A DNA stretch of 18,332 nucleotides from an uncultured Bacteroidota bacterium (GTDB taxonomy: Bacteria > Bacteroidota > Bacteroidia > Chitinophagales > Chitinophagaceae). The translations under genes were made by a program, and so were the position numbers. The DNA is taken from assembly GCA_903912405.1 (NCBI GenBank), contig CAIWHF010000015.1:1-18332 (forward strand). Direction: 5' to 3'. Positions 7,600-14,538 of the stretch are shown here, piece by piece. Below the pieces are notes generated by a model that saw nothing but the letters and a program-made list of their open reading frames with translations, searched no databases and was not told the DNA's origin. Each line of letters begins with the position of its first letter. Within the stretch, counting starts at the first letter, position 1.

Positions 7600-8805
7600 T
7601 TATTTTTCTAAGTGACTAATACTTCTAAATAAACGATTCCAACGAATACCCTTATTGCCAAAGCTCAACCATACAAACCAAGCTTTGCCCACAATATGAT
7701 CATCGGGTACAAAACCAAAATATCTAGAATCGGCAGAGTTGTGTCGGTTGTCACCCATCATCCAATAGTAATTCATTTGGAACGTATAACTAGTACTTTC
7801 TTTACCATTGATATAGATTTTACCGTCTTGAATAGCTAAATCATTATGTTCGTAATTAGCAATAATACGTTGATATAAGGCTATGTTTTGTAGCGTTAAC
7901 GCTACTTGTTGACCTGCTTTTGGAACTACTAATGGTCCGTAAAAATCACGATTCCATTTAAAGTTAGCCGTATCATTTGGATAGGCATTGTCACGCGTAT
8001 CGTTTTTAGCTAGCACAAAAGGAGCAACGGCCAATACGCCTTTCATTTTTTTAATAGCAACCACTTGGTCATTCGCTAAATTAGCGAGATACATTTTTGA
8101 ATTAGGATCATAGTTGACTTCATCCGGATTCATATCTTGCTCTTCTATAAACTCATCTAAACTAACTTGACCATTGGTTGCAATGGTGTAAGTCATTTTA
8201 GAATGAGGATATTGCTCACTAAGTTTATTGCCTATGTACAAATATCCTCCGCGTACTTCTATGGTATCGCCCGGAATACCTACACATCGTTTAATGTAAT
8301 TTTCTTTTTTATCTACTGGTCGACTTAAAATGGTAAAATTATTTTTTACAAATTCGCGATCGTTATTGTAGTTTCTAAGTAACGCATAATAATCTTGATC
8401 TTGCTGTACTTCTAAGGCAACCGTATCACCTGCCGGAAAATTAAAGACCACCACATCATTGCGTTCAATATGTCCTAGTCCAGGCAAACGATGATAACCC
8501 CACTGAACGAGCTCCGTATACGATTTGCAATTGAAAAAAGGTAGGGTATTATGCACTAATGGAATAGCCAAAGGTGTCATAGGTGTGCGCGCTCCGTAGG
8601 AAACTTTACTTACAAATAAATAGTCGTTCACTAATAAGCTGCCTTCCATAGAACCTGTAGGAATGGTATAAGCTTCTACTAAAAAGATTCGAATAAAGGA
8701 CGCCGCAACAATAGCAAATACAGCTGCATCTACCCATTCTCTGATAAATGATTTTTTCTTTTTAGGAGTCGTATCCTCTTTCTTTTTCCAAAACGCTAAA
8801 CGCAT
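7600..8805 (-). CDS. lepB: Signal peptidase I
   Basis: A 401-residue inner-membrane serine protease that removes signal peptides from exported proteins. One membrane helix lies near residues 26-44 after a lysine-rich cytoplasmic start. Catalytic S52 is in PTGSMEGSLL and general-base K172 in YIKRCVGIPGD. The late box YYWMMGDNRHNSADSRYFGFV (346-366) is complete. About 150 extra residues between the lysine box and the final box (about 195-340) make it longer than the roughly 320-residue E. coli enzyme; such insertions are common in Bacteroidota. A single N-terminal helix rather than two is seen. It is the first gene of the lepB-mnmE operon and probably also handles the signal peptides of the exported proteins encoded nearby. 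Confidence 0.95.
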   Translation of the reverse strand: MRLAFWKKKEDTTPKKKKSFIREWVDAAVFAIVAASFIRIFLVEAYTIPTGSMEGSLLVNDYLFVSKVSYGARTPMTPLAIPLVHNTLPFFNCKSYTELVQWGYHRLPGLGHIERNDVVVFNFPAGDTVALEVQQDQDYYALLRNYNNDREFVKNNFTILSRPVDKKENYIKRCVGIPGDTIEVRGGYLYIGNKLSEQYPHSKMTYTIATNGQVSLDEFIEEQDMNPDEVNYDPNSKMYLANLANDQVVAIKKMKGVLAVAPFVLAKNDTRDNAYPNDTANFKWNRDFYGPLVVPKAGQQVALTLQNIALYQRIIANYEHNDLAIQDGKIYINGKESTSYTFQMNYYWMMGDNRHNSADSRYFGFVPDDHIVGKAWFVWLSFGNKGIRWNRLFRSISHLEK

Positions 8806-8926
8806 ATTTTTCTTGATTTATAGAATGCTAAAATAAGAAAGAAATACGGGTATTGCTGCAAATGGATGTATTTTAAAAACAAATTAACAGAGTACAGCTT
8901 ATATTCATTCCACCACATAGGCTACG

Positions 8927-8957
8927 TTTGTAAATCGAACGAGTTTTTGTACCTTTC
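8927..8957 (+). promoter_or_regulatory. Bacteroidota-type promoter for kmo-recJ
   Basis: TTTG (8927-8930) is followed after exactly 19 bases by TACCTTTC (8950-8957), a 7 of 8 match to TAnnTTTG. This puts the start of transcription near 8964, about 17 bases before the kmo ATG. The consensus is known for Bacteroidota; use of this site is inference. Confidence 0.5.
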
Positions 8958-8980
8958 CATGAAATAAAAAAATTGAATTT

Positions 8981-10363
8981 ATGAGTCGTTCTGTAACTAT
9001 ATTAGGTGCTGGTTTAGTAGGTTCCTTATTAGCGGTCATGTTTAGAAAAAGAGGTTATGAAGTAAGTATTTATGAGCGAAGAAATGATATGCGTTTGCAG
9101 ACTATGAGTGCAGGAAGGTCCATCAATTTAGCCGTTAGCCACAGAGCTTGGCATGCTTTATCTATGGCTGGCTTAAAGGAATTGTTTGAAGATATTGCCA
9201 TCCCTATGTATGGTCGTACTTTGCATCAAGTAGATGGTAGTGTTGTGTTTCAGCAATACGGTAAAAACAGAGAAGCAATTTATTCGGTGAGTAGGGGCGA
9301 GCTCAATAGAAAGCTAATGACAGCTGCTGAAGAAGCCGGAGCTAAAATCTATTTTGAACATAAATGCATCGATGCGGATGTGGTTAATAATCGCTATGCT
9401 TTTGAAACAAAGGATGGCCAAACAGTTAGCATACAAGCAGATTTAGTATTTGGAGCAGATGGAGCATTCTCTGCATTGCGAGCAGGATTTACCAAAATGG
9501 ATAGGGTGAATGCTGTGCAAGAATACATTGACCATGGGTATAAAGAACTTACGATTCCAGCAGCCGCTTCGGGTGCTTTTCAATTAGAGAAAGAAGCTTT
9601 GCATATTTGGCCACGACGCAATTTTATGATGATTGCCTTGCCGAATACAGATGCTACTTTTACCTGTACCTTATTTTTCCCTTTTCATGGTACGCCTTCT
9701 TTCGATAGTGTAAAAACAAACGAAGAAGTACTTCAGTTTTTCCAAGAACAATTTCCAGACGCCGTACCTATGATGCCAACCTTATTAGAAGATTATGCTA
9801 CTAACCCAACGGCTAGTTTGGTAACTACGCGTATTTTCCCTTGGGTGTATAAAAATAAAAGTGCATTAATTGGTGATGCAGCACATGCCATTGTGCCTTT
9901 TTACGGACAAGGCATGAATGCTGGCTTTGAGGATTGTAGTGTGTTGATGGCTTGCATGGATCAGCATGGTGAGGATTGGGATGCAATCTTAACGCAGTAT
10001 CAAAAAATACGTAAACCCAATGGCGATGCTGTGTTGCAGTTAGCATTGTATAATTTTATTGAAATGCGCGATAAAGTAGCTGATCCTGAGTTTTTGGAGC
10101 GAAAGAAAATTGAAAAAGATCTGGGCTTGCGTTATCCAACACAGTTCAATTCTATTTATGAAATGGTTTCTTTCAGTCATATACCTTACAGTACAGCATG
10201 GCAGTGTATTGAAAAGCAAGATGCCTTATTGCAAAAAATTATGCAAGCGGGTAATTACTTCGAGCTCCTTACAACCGAGTCGTTTACGTTGCAGTTAAAC
10301 CAATGGATGCAGGAATACCAAACCGCTGTAGCCGCATTAGATTTTGGTAATGGGGCTCACTAA
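8981..10363 (+). CDS. kmo: Kynurenine 3-monooxygenase
   Basis: A 460-residue FAD-dependent aromatic hydroxylase that turns L-kynurenine into 3-hydroxykynurenine with NADPH and oxygen, in the tryptophan-to-quinolinate (de novo NAD) route. FAD-binding GAGLVG is at 9-14 and YERR at 31-34. The family-typical MSAGRSINLAVSHRAWHAL spans 42-60. The DG motif GADGAFSALR is at 158-167, and the second FAD motif GDAAHAIVPFYGQGMNAGFED at 298-318. The C-terminal region is shorter and less hydrophobic than the membrane anchor of the eukaryotic enzyme. It overlaps recJ by 14 bases, so the two are co-transcribed. No other kynurenine pathway gene is in the window. Confidence 0.93.
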   Translation: MSRSVTILGAGLVGSLLAVMFRKRGYEVSIYERRNDMRLQTMSAGRSINLAVSHRAWHALSMAGLKELFEDIAIPMYGRTLHQVDGSVVFQQYGKNREAIYSVSRGELNRKLMTAAEEAGAKIYFEHKCIDADVVNNRYAFETKDGQTVSIQADLVFGADGAFSALRAGFTKMDRVNAVQEYIDHGYKELTIPAAASGAFQLEKEALHIWPRRNFMMIALPNTDATFTCTLFFPFHGTPSFDSVKTNEEVLQFFQEQFPDAVPMMPTLLEDYATNPTASLVTTRIFPWVYKNKSALIGDAAHAIVPFYGQGMNAGFEDCSVLMACMDQHGEDWDAILTQYQKIRKPNGDAVLQLALYNFIEMRDKVADPEFLERKKIEKDLGLRYPTQFNSIYEMVSFSHIPYSTAWQCIEKQDALLQKIMQAGNYFELLTTESFTLQLNQWMQEYQTAVAALDFGNGAH

Positions 10364-12053
10364 ACGTTGGTCTATAAAAGAAGTTGATGCACATTTAGTA
10401 AGCGAATTACAAGCTTCTTTGCGCGTGCACCCAGCAATATGTTCTATGTTGGTGGCTCGAGGTATATATACCTACGATCAAGCAAAATTATTTTTCAGAC
10501 CTCAATTAACAGATTTGCATGATCCATTCTTAATGAAGGGCATGCAAAAAGCAGTGGACAGAATATGCTCGGCGATCGAATGGAATGAGCGTATTTTAAT
10601 TTATGGAGATTATGATGTAGATGGCACCAGCTCCGTTGCTGTAGTTTATTCTTTTTTAAAATCGTTGTATGCAGGCCAATTAAATTATTATATACCACAT
10701 CGCTATAGAGAAGGTTATGGATTATCCAAACAAGGCATTGATTATGCTAAAGCAAATGGCCATACTTTATTGATAACGCTGGATTGTGGAATTAAATCTG
10801 CCGATTTGGTAGACTATGCCAATAGTTTAAATATTGATGTTATTATTTGCGATCACCATTTACCAGACGATCGTATACCCAATGCATTAGCAATTTTAAA
10901 TCCGAAGCAAGAAGATTGTACCTATCCATATAAAGAACTCAGTGCCTGTGGTATCGGTTTTAAATTAATAGAAGCTTTAGCAATTCAACTCAACAAACCC
11001 AAAGAGCAAGTATATGCTTATTTAGATCTCGTGGCTACCAGCATCGCTGCAGATATTGTGGCCTTGGATGGCGAAAACAGAGTATTGGGGTATTATGGCA
11101 TTAAGAAAGCCAATGAGCAGCCATCCCTTTCTTTGAAAACACTCTTAGAAGCATCAGATTTTAAACGAACCCTACAAATGTCGGATTTGGTATTTGTTAT
11201 TGGTCCACGCGTAAATGCAGCTGGGAGAATGGATGATGCTAAAAAAGCAGTGGAGCTCTTTATAGAAACGGATGAGGACAAAGTAAAAGAAATAGCCGCC
11301 GCCTTACAATCTGATAATTTGGATCGGAAAGAAGTAGATAAAACTATTACGGAGCAAGCCATACAATTATTACAACATCCCGATCAGCAACAAAAAAAAT
11401 CAACCGTCTTATATCAAAGCAATTGGCATAAAGGGGTTGTTGGTATTGTGGCGTCCCGATTAATTGATCATTATTATAGACCTACCATTGTTTTAACTGA
11501 ATCAAATGGTATGGCATCGGGTTCTGCCCGTTCCATTCCAGGCTTTAATATTCATGAGGCTATCGAAGCCTGTAGCCATTTATTAGAAAATTATGGAGGG
11601 CATTATTTTGCAGCGGGTATGACGATGCAGCTGAATCAAGTGGATGCTTTTATTGCAGCTTTTGAAAAGCAAGTGGTCGACACCATAGACCCGGCAATAT
11701 TAATACCTGAAATTAGTATAGATGCCGAATTGCAATTGAGCGATATCACCCCTGCTTTACTTAATTTAATTAATCAATTTGAACCTTTTGGTCCAAATAA
11801 TCTAAGACCCGTCTTTATCTCTAAAGGAGTTAGCGATTACAATGGCTATTCAAAAATTGTAAAAGACGCTCATTTGAAATTTAGCATACAGCAACATGGT
11901 TTGCGCATGGAAGGTATTGGCTTTAATTTAGCCGATAAAATAGGCATAGTTAAAGAAGGCCTATTTGATGTTGTCTATACCATTGATCAAAATGAATTCA
12001 ATGGAAAATCAAGACTGCAAATAAAAGTCGTTGATTTAAAAGCTAGTAAATAA
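10350..12053 (+). CDS. recJ: Single-stranded-DNA-specific 5'-3' exonuclease RecJ
   Basis: A 567-residue DHH-family exonuclease used in recombination and mismatch repair. The catalytic motifs are present: DYDVDG (87-92), LDCGI (144-148), DHH (168-170) and GPRVNAAGRMDDA (285-297). The DHHA1 domain follows with GSARSIPGFN (391-400) and ENYGGHYFAAGM (413-424), then the C-terminal OB-fold (about 455-567). An in-frame TTG lies at 10344, but ATG at 10350 gives a better start; it overlaps the kmo stop by 14 bases, indicating coupling. Length matches the family. The gene ends at a strong bidirectional terminator. Confidence 0.96.
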   Translation: MGLTKRWSIKEVDAHLVSELQASLRVHPAICSMLVARGIYTYDQAKLFFRPQLTDLHDPFLMKGMQKAVDRICSAIEWNERILIYGDYDVDGTSSVAVVYSFLKSLYAGQLNYYIPHRYREGYGLSKQGIDYAKANGHTLLITLDCGIKSADLVDYANSLNIDVIICDHHLPDDRIPNALAILNPKQEDCTYPYKELSACGIGFKLIEALAIQLNKPKEQVYAYLDLVATSIAADIVALDGENRVLGYYGIKKANEQPSLSLKTLLEASDFKRTLQMSDLVFVIGPRVNAAGRMDDAKKAVELFIETDEDKVKEIAAALQSDNLDRKEVDKTITEQAIQLLQHPDQQQKKSTVLYQSNWHKGVVGIVASRLIDHYYRPTIVLTESNGMASGSARSIPGFNIHEAIEACSHLLENYGGHYFAAGMTMQLNQVDAFIAAFEKQVVDTIDPAILIPEISIDAELQLSDITPALLNLINQFEPFGPNNLRPVFISKGVSDYNGYSKIVKDAHLKFSIQQHGLRMEGIGFNLADKIGIVKEGLFDVVYTIDQNEFNGKSRLQIKVVDLKASK

Positions 12054-12084
12054 AAAAGGCTATTCGAACGAATAGCCTTTTATT
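12054..12084 (+). terminator. Bidirectional terminator after recJ
   Basis: A 13-base-pair perfect stem is formed by 12054-12066 (AAAAGGCTATTCG) and 12069-12081, with T residues after it and A residues before it. It sits between the recJ stop and the end of the convergent gene at 12102, so it can stop transcription from both sides. Confidence 0.9.
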
Positions 12085-12101
12085 TTATAATAATGTTCTT
12101 T

Positions 12102-12524
12102 TTATAGTAACAATAAGAATGCAGCAGCTGCACCACAAGCACCGCCACCACCACGAGTAGTGCCAACTTGATGAGCATCTTTACCGTCTTTATCACAACC
12201 ATAGATTGCATCACCTTCGATGAAGCCAACTAGTGTTTCATAATGTTTGTAATCATCAGTTGCATATACTTTATTGGCAACAATTACACCTACTAATTTT
12301 TTATGATCACCTTTGTGATTAGTAGAAAAGACATGACCACCCTCAACGATGCCCATTTGCTCTAAATTTTCATCGTGTGCATTAGAACTATAAACGATAC
12401 CGTTTTCATAAACTCCAATTTGAACTTTATTGTTACCATTGTGGTCGGTACCATAAATATGGCATTGTGCGAAACCAAATTTGCTTGCTACCATTAATAC
12501 TAATAAGAATGCGATTTTTTTCAT
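12102..12524 (-). CDS. Small secreted protein of five 21-residue repeats, unknown function
   Basis: A 140-residue protein I cannot assign to a characterised function. Residues 1-19 are a signal peptide (MKKIAFLLVLMVASKFGFA, cleavage before Q20). Residues 22-126 are five tandem repeats of exactly 21 residues, with hydrophobic-Tyr/Phe at positions 2-3, Thr/Ser/Cys at 5, Asp/Asn at 6 and Gly at 16, and often ending in a Glu-Gly/Asn-Gly turn. The pattern suggests a small beta-repeat fold, perhaps related to the 'beta flower' type repeats of Bacteroidota. The C-terminus is GGGGACGAAAAFLLLL, a glycine run, a cysteine and a hydrophobic end with no basic tail. Cysteines are at 21, 110 and 130. Export is firm; anchoring and function are inference. 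A well-spaced promoter precedes it. Confidence 0.8.
   Translation of the reverse strand: MKKIAFLLVLMVASKFGFAQCHIYGTDHNGNNKVQIGVYENGIVYSSNAHDENLEQMGIVEGGHVFSTNHKGDHKKLVGVIVANKVYATDDYKHYETLVGFIEGDAIYGCDKDGKDAHQVGTTRGGGGACGAAAAFLLLL
12147..12461 (-). repeat. Five tandem 63-base coding repeats
   Basis: Residues 22-42, 43-63, 64-84, 85-105 and 106-126 of the secreted protein align without gaps. Shared positions include I/V-Y/F near the start of each unit and a glycine at unit position 16. The DNA units have diverged, so the period shows mainly at protein level. This indicates old internal duplication kept in strict register. Confidence 0.75.
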
Positions 12525-12563
12525 AAAATAAGTTTAAGTTCTTTTAAATATGCTAATTGCTTA

Positions 12564-12594
12564 TAAAAGTAAGGACTTTTTTAAATTTTTCAAA
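12564..12594 (-). promoter_or_regulatory. Promoter for the 21-residue-repeat protein gene
   Basis: Read on the minus strand, TTTG (12594-12591) is followed after exactly 19 bases by TACTTTTA (12571-12564), a 7 of 8 match to TAnnTTTG. The predicted transcript would start about 33 bases upstream of the ATG. Confidence 0.5.
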
Positions 12595-12677
12595 CAATTT
12601 AGTCAGTTTCTCTTGTAAAATATAAATTTCACTTTTCCCCACGTTTCTAACAAACCCGTTTTTGCCTTGCTAGAGTG

Positions 12678-12708
12678 CTTGTATATATGTACATCTTGTT
12701 TATTTTTG
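12678..12708 (+). promoter_or_regulatory. Promoter for the PUR-family gene
   Basis: CTTG (12678-12681) is followed after 19 bases by TATTTTTG (12701-12708), a perfect TAnnTTTG -7 element. Transcription would start near 12715, about 22 bases before the GTG start. This is the best promoter match in the window. Confidence 0.6.
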
Positions 12709-12736
12709 TTCATCATTCATTTATAAAAACAGCATC

Positions 12737-13186
12737 GTGTCTTACGAAAACAAACAACAAGGCGAGCAACGCAACGAAAGCATTTACACAAAACGCGTAA
12801 AAGCAGGGAAAAGAAGAACGTATTTTTTTGACGTTAGAGCTACAAAAGGAAGCGATTTTTTCATTACTATCACAGAAAGCAAAAAGAGATTTGATGATAA
12901 TGGGTATGACCGCCATAAAATTTTCTTATACAAAGAAGATTTCAACAAGTTTGTAGCGGCAATGACAGAAACAGTTAATTATGTAAAAACAGATTTAATG
13001 CCAGATTTTGATTTTGATGCGTTTAATCATGATCAAGATGAAGATGGCGAATATGTACCGTACACAGCTCCTGCTGTTGCAGAAACGCCCAATATGCCAT
13101 CAGTAACAGAAGCTCCGGCGCAAGAAACACCTTCGGCTCTTCCTTCTGCTGATGATGATTCGGGTATGGATGCTTGGAAAATATAA
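12737..13186 (+). CDS. PUR-family DNA/RNA-binding protein (DUF3276)
   Basis: A 149-residue protein with one PUR repeat at about 15-88: SIYTKRVKAGKRRTYFFDVR, then DFFITITESKKRF and HKIFLYKEDFNKF. PUR domains bind single-stranded nucleic acid; in Bacteroidota and spirochaetes they act as small nucleic-acid-binding regulators. Residues 89-149 are an acidic and proline/alanine-rich low-complexity tail that is probably disordered. The start is GTG at 12737, supported by the promoter 29 bases upstream and by the family's usual N-terminus shortly before SIYTKR. It is monocistronic, with its own promoter and terminator. Its target is not known. Confidence 0.92.
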   Translation: MSYENKQQGEQRNESIYTKRVKAGKRRTYFFDVRATKGSDFFITITESKKRFDDNGYDRHKIFLYKEDFNKFVAAMTETVNYVKTDLMPDFDFDAFNHDQDEDGEYVPYTAPAVAETPNMPSVTEAPAQETPSALPSADDDSGMDAWKI

Positions 13187-13202
13187 TTTCACAACTATAT
13201 AA

Positions 13203-13234
13203 AAAAAGGCCTATTGAAAACAATAGGCCTTTTT
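13203..13234 (+). terminator. Bidirectional terminator after the PUR gene
   Basis: A perfect 14-base-pair stem joins 13203-13216 (AAAAAGGCCTATTG) and 13221-13234 with an AAAA loop, flanked by A on the left and T on the right. It also ends the convergent DUF3098 gene, whose stop codon is 3 bases beyond. Confidence 0.92.
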
Positions 13235-13236
13235 AA

Positions 13237-13485
13237 TTATTGTTTTGGTTTGTGCATGATGGCAAAAATTTCTACCACTAATCCCAATAAAACAAGAATG
13301 GGTGCTAGGGTAATGCGGGTGGTGCTAAAAACTTCCTCTGCATGGAATTGATGCACATCTTCGCTTTTACCACCACTCATTAGGTAAAAGCCTATTAATA
13401 ATAAAAAAACACCTACAACTATCAGGATGTAGTTGGTTTTGTCGAATAAGAAAATGCTGCTGTTTTTATCTTTTAATGCTGACAT
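13237..13485 (-). CDS. DUF3098 small membrane protein
   Basis: An 82-residue protein with two membrane helices at about 19-36 and 57-76. The family signature is visible: FLFDKTNYILIVVGV, GFYLMSGG and VFSTTRITLAPILVLLG. Its function is unknown. In Bacteroidota it is commonly encoded right after ftsX, as here (11-base gap), and often before uppP, which suggests a role near cell division or envelope synthesis. In this window uppP does not follow; the gene runs into the shared terminator instead. Confidence 0.88.
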   Translation of the reverse strand: MSALKDKNSSIFLFDKTNYILIVVGVFLLLIGFYLMSGGKSEDVHQFHAEEVFSTTRITLAPILVLLGLVVEIFAIMHKPKQ

Positions 13486-13496
13486 AAGAATAAGAT

Positions 13497-14354
13497 TTAA
13501 TAAAGATCGTCGATAGGTGTTTTTAAATATTTAATTACAGAGCGATGTGTACTTAAAAAAGTAATCATCATACCCATAAAAATCATTATGATTAAAAGAA
13601 TAATAAAAAGATTGTTGTTGTGCAAGGTTTTTAGAGCAGGCAATTGTGCTTCTGCAAATGACTTTACTAGTAAAATGCCTATGGTCGCTAGCACTCCGCT
13701 TATGCAACCATTAATAAGCGCTCTTTGATCAAAAGGACGCGTAATAAAATTTCGAGTTGCGCCTACCATTTGCATAGTTTTAATTAAAAAACGATTACTA
13801 AACATTGCCAATCGCACGGTATTGTCTATAAGTATCGCAACCACTAAAAATAAAACACTAGCAATTACTAATAATATGATACTAATTTTTCTGAAGTTGG
13901 CATTCATACTATTCACGACCAAGGTAGGATAATTAACATCACGTACTACATTGCTTTGCATAAAAAATTCTTTAATTTTTTCCAAACTGTCTTTGTTTAC
14001 ATAAGCTTCTTGCACTTTCAAGGCAATAGAAGTAAATAGCGGATTGCTACCTAAGAAAGCCTCGATATTCTCATTTTCTAAAGCACTTTGCATTTTTATC
14101 GCTTCTTCTTTCGAAATGATTCTTGCTTCTCTAACCCATGCTTGCTTGTCGCAAATAGTTTTAAGGGCTTGCACAGAGGCGTCCCTAGTTTGATCATGAA
14201 AATCAATAGACACTTCAATATCCTCTTTAAAAGCTCTTGTAAGTGCTCTGCCATTAATCATCAACCAACCTAAGATGCCAATTAAAAATAATACAAGCGA
14301 TACGCCAACGATGGCGTATATGTAGGATGGTTTTGATTTTTTTCCTGTTGTCAT
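13497..14354 (-). CDS. ftsX: Cell-division ABC transporter permease FtsX
   Basis: A 285-residue permease of the FtsEX complex, which couples septal ring assembly to peptidoglycan hydrolase activation. Membrane helices are at about 12-34, 157-177, 212-232 and 248-268. The extracytoplasmic domain lies between helices 1 and 2. The conserved FLIKTMQMVGATRNFITRPF spans 189-208. I chose ATG 14354 over a TTG at 14435. The extra 27 residues have no family match, and a perfect minus-strand -7 element (CAAAAATA at 14373-14380) lies inside that extension. Its ATPase partner ftsE is not adjacent, as is usual for Bacteroidota. It is co-transcribed with the DUF3098 gene. Confidence 0.92.
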   Translation of the reverse strand: MTTGKKSKPSYIYAIVGVSLVLFLIGILGWLMINGRALTRAFKEDIEVSIDFHDQTRDASVQALKTICDKQAWVREARIISKEEAIKMQSALENENIEAFLGSNPLFTSIALKVQEAYVNKDSLEKIKEFFMQSNVVRDVNYPTLVVNSMNANFRKISIILLVIASVLFLVVAILIDNTVRLAMFSNRFLIKTMQMVGATRNFITRPFDQRALINGCISGVLATIGILLVKSFAEAQLPALKTLHNNNLFIILLIIMIFMGMMITFLSTHRSVIKYLKTPIDDLY

Positions 14355-14372
14355 GCGTATTTTGTTGTCCTT

Positions 14373-14380
14373 CAAAAATA
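14373..14380 (-). promoter_or_regulatory. -7 element of the ftsX promoter
   Basis: The minus strand reads TATTTTTG, a perfect TAnnTTTG element, 18 bases upstream of the chosen ftsX ATG. No convincing TTG lies 19 bases further upstream, so it is only half a promoter by consensus. Confidence 0.35.
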
Positions 14381-14538
14381 GATAATTAGCTCCGTAATTT
14401 ATACTTATTCTCGTATTAATCTGTTTTTTTAACAATTTTCATAAAACAAAAAAAGTATAAAATAATTACGATCACTTCTCTACATTCCTATGCTACAATT
14501 GATTAATTTAGCAGTAATACTCTTAAAATTTAATTTCA

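Noticed and set aside
6655..7611. Plus-strand open frames across mnmE (6655-6939, 7345-7611)
   Set aside because: They are shadows of the minus-strand mnmE gene with serine- and proline-rich nonsense sequence.
10344..10349. TTG start for RecJ two codons upstream
   Set aside because: The in-frame ATG at 10350 is the stronger start and the protein is full length from it.
12461..12470. Lipoprotein lipobox at C21 of the repeat protein
   Set aside because: The residues before C21 are GFAQ, which does not fit L-A/S-G/A-C; ordinary cleavage before Q20 fits better.
14355..14435. 27-residue N-terminal extension of FtsX from a TTG at 14435
   Set aside because: It has no family-like sequence, uses a rare start, and overlaps a perfect -7 element; ATG 14354 gives normal FtsX length.
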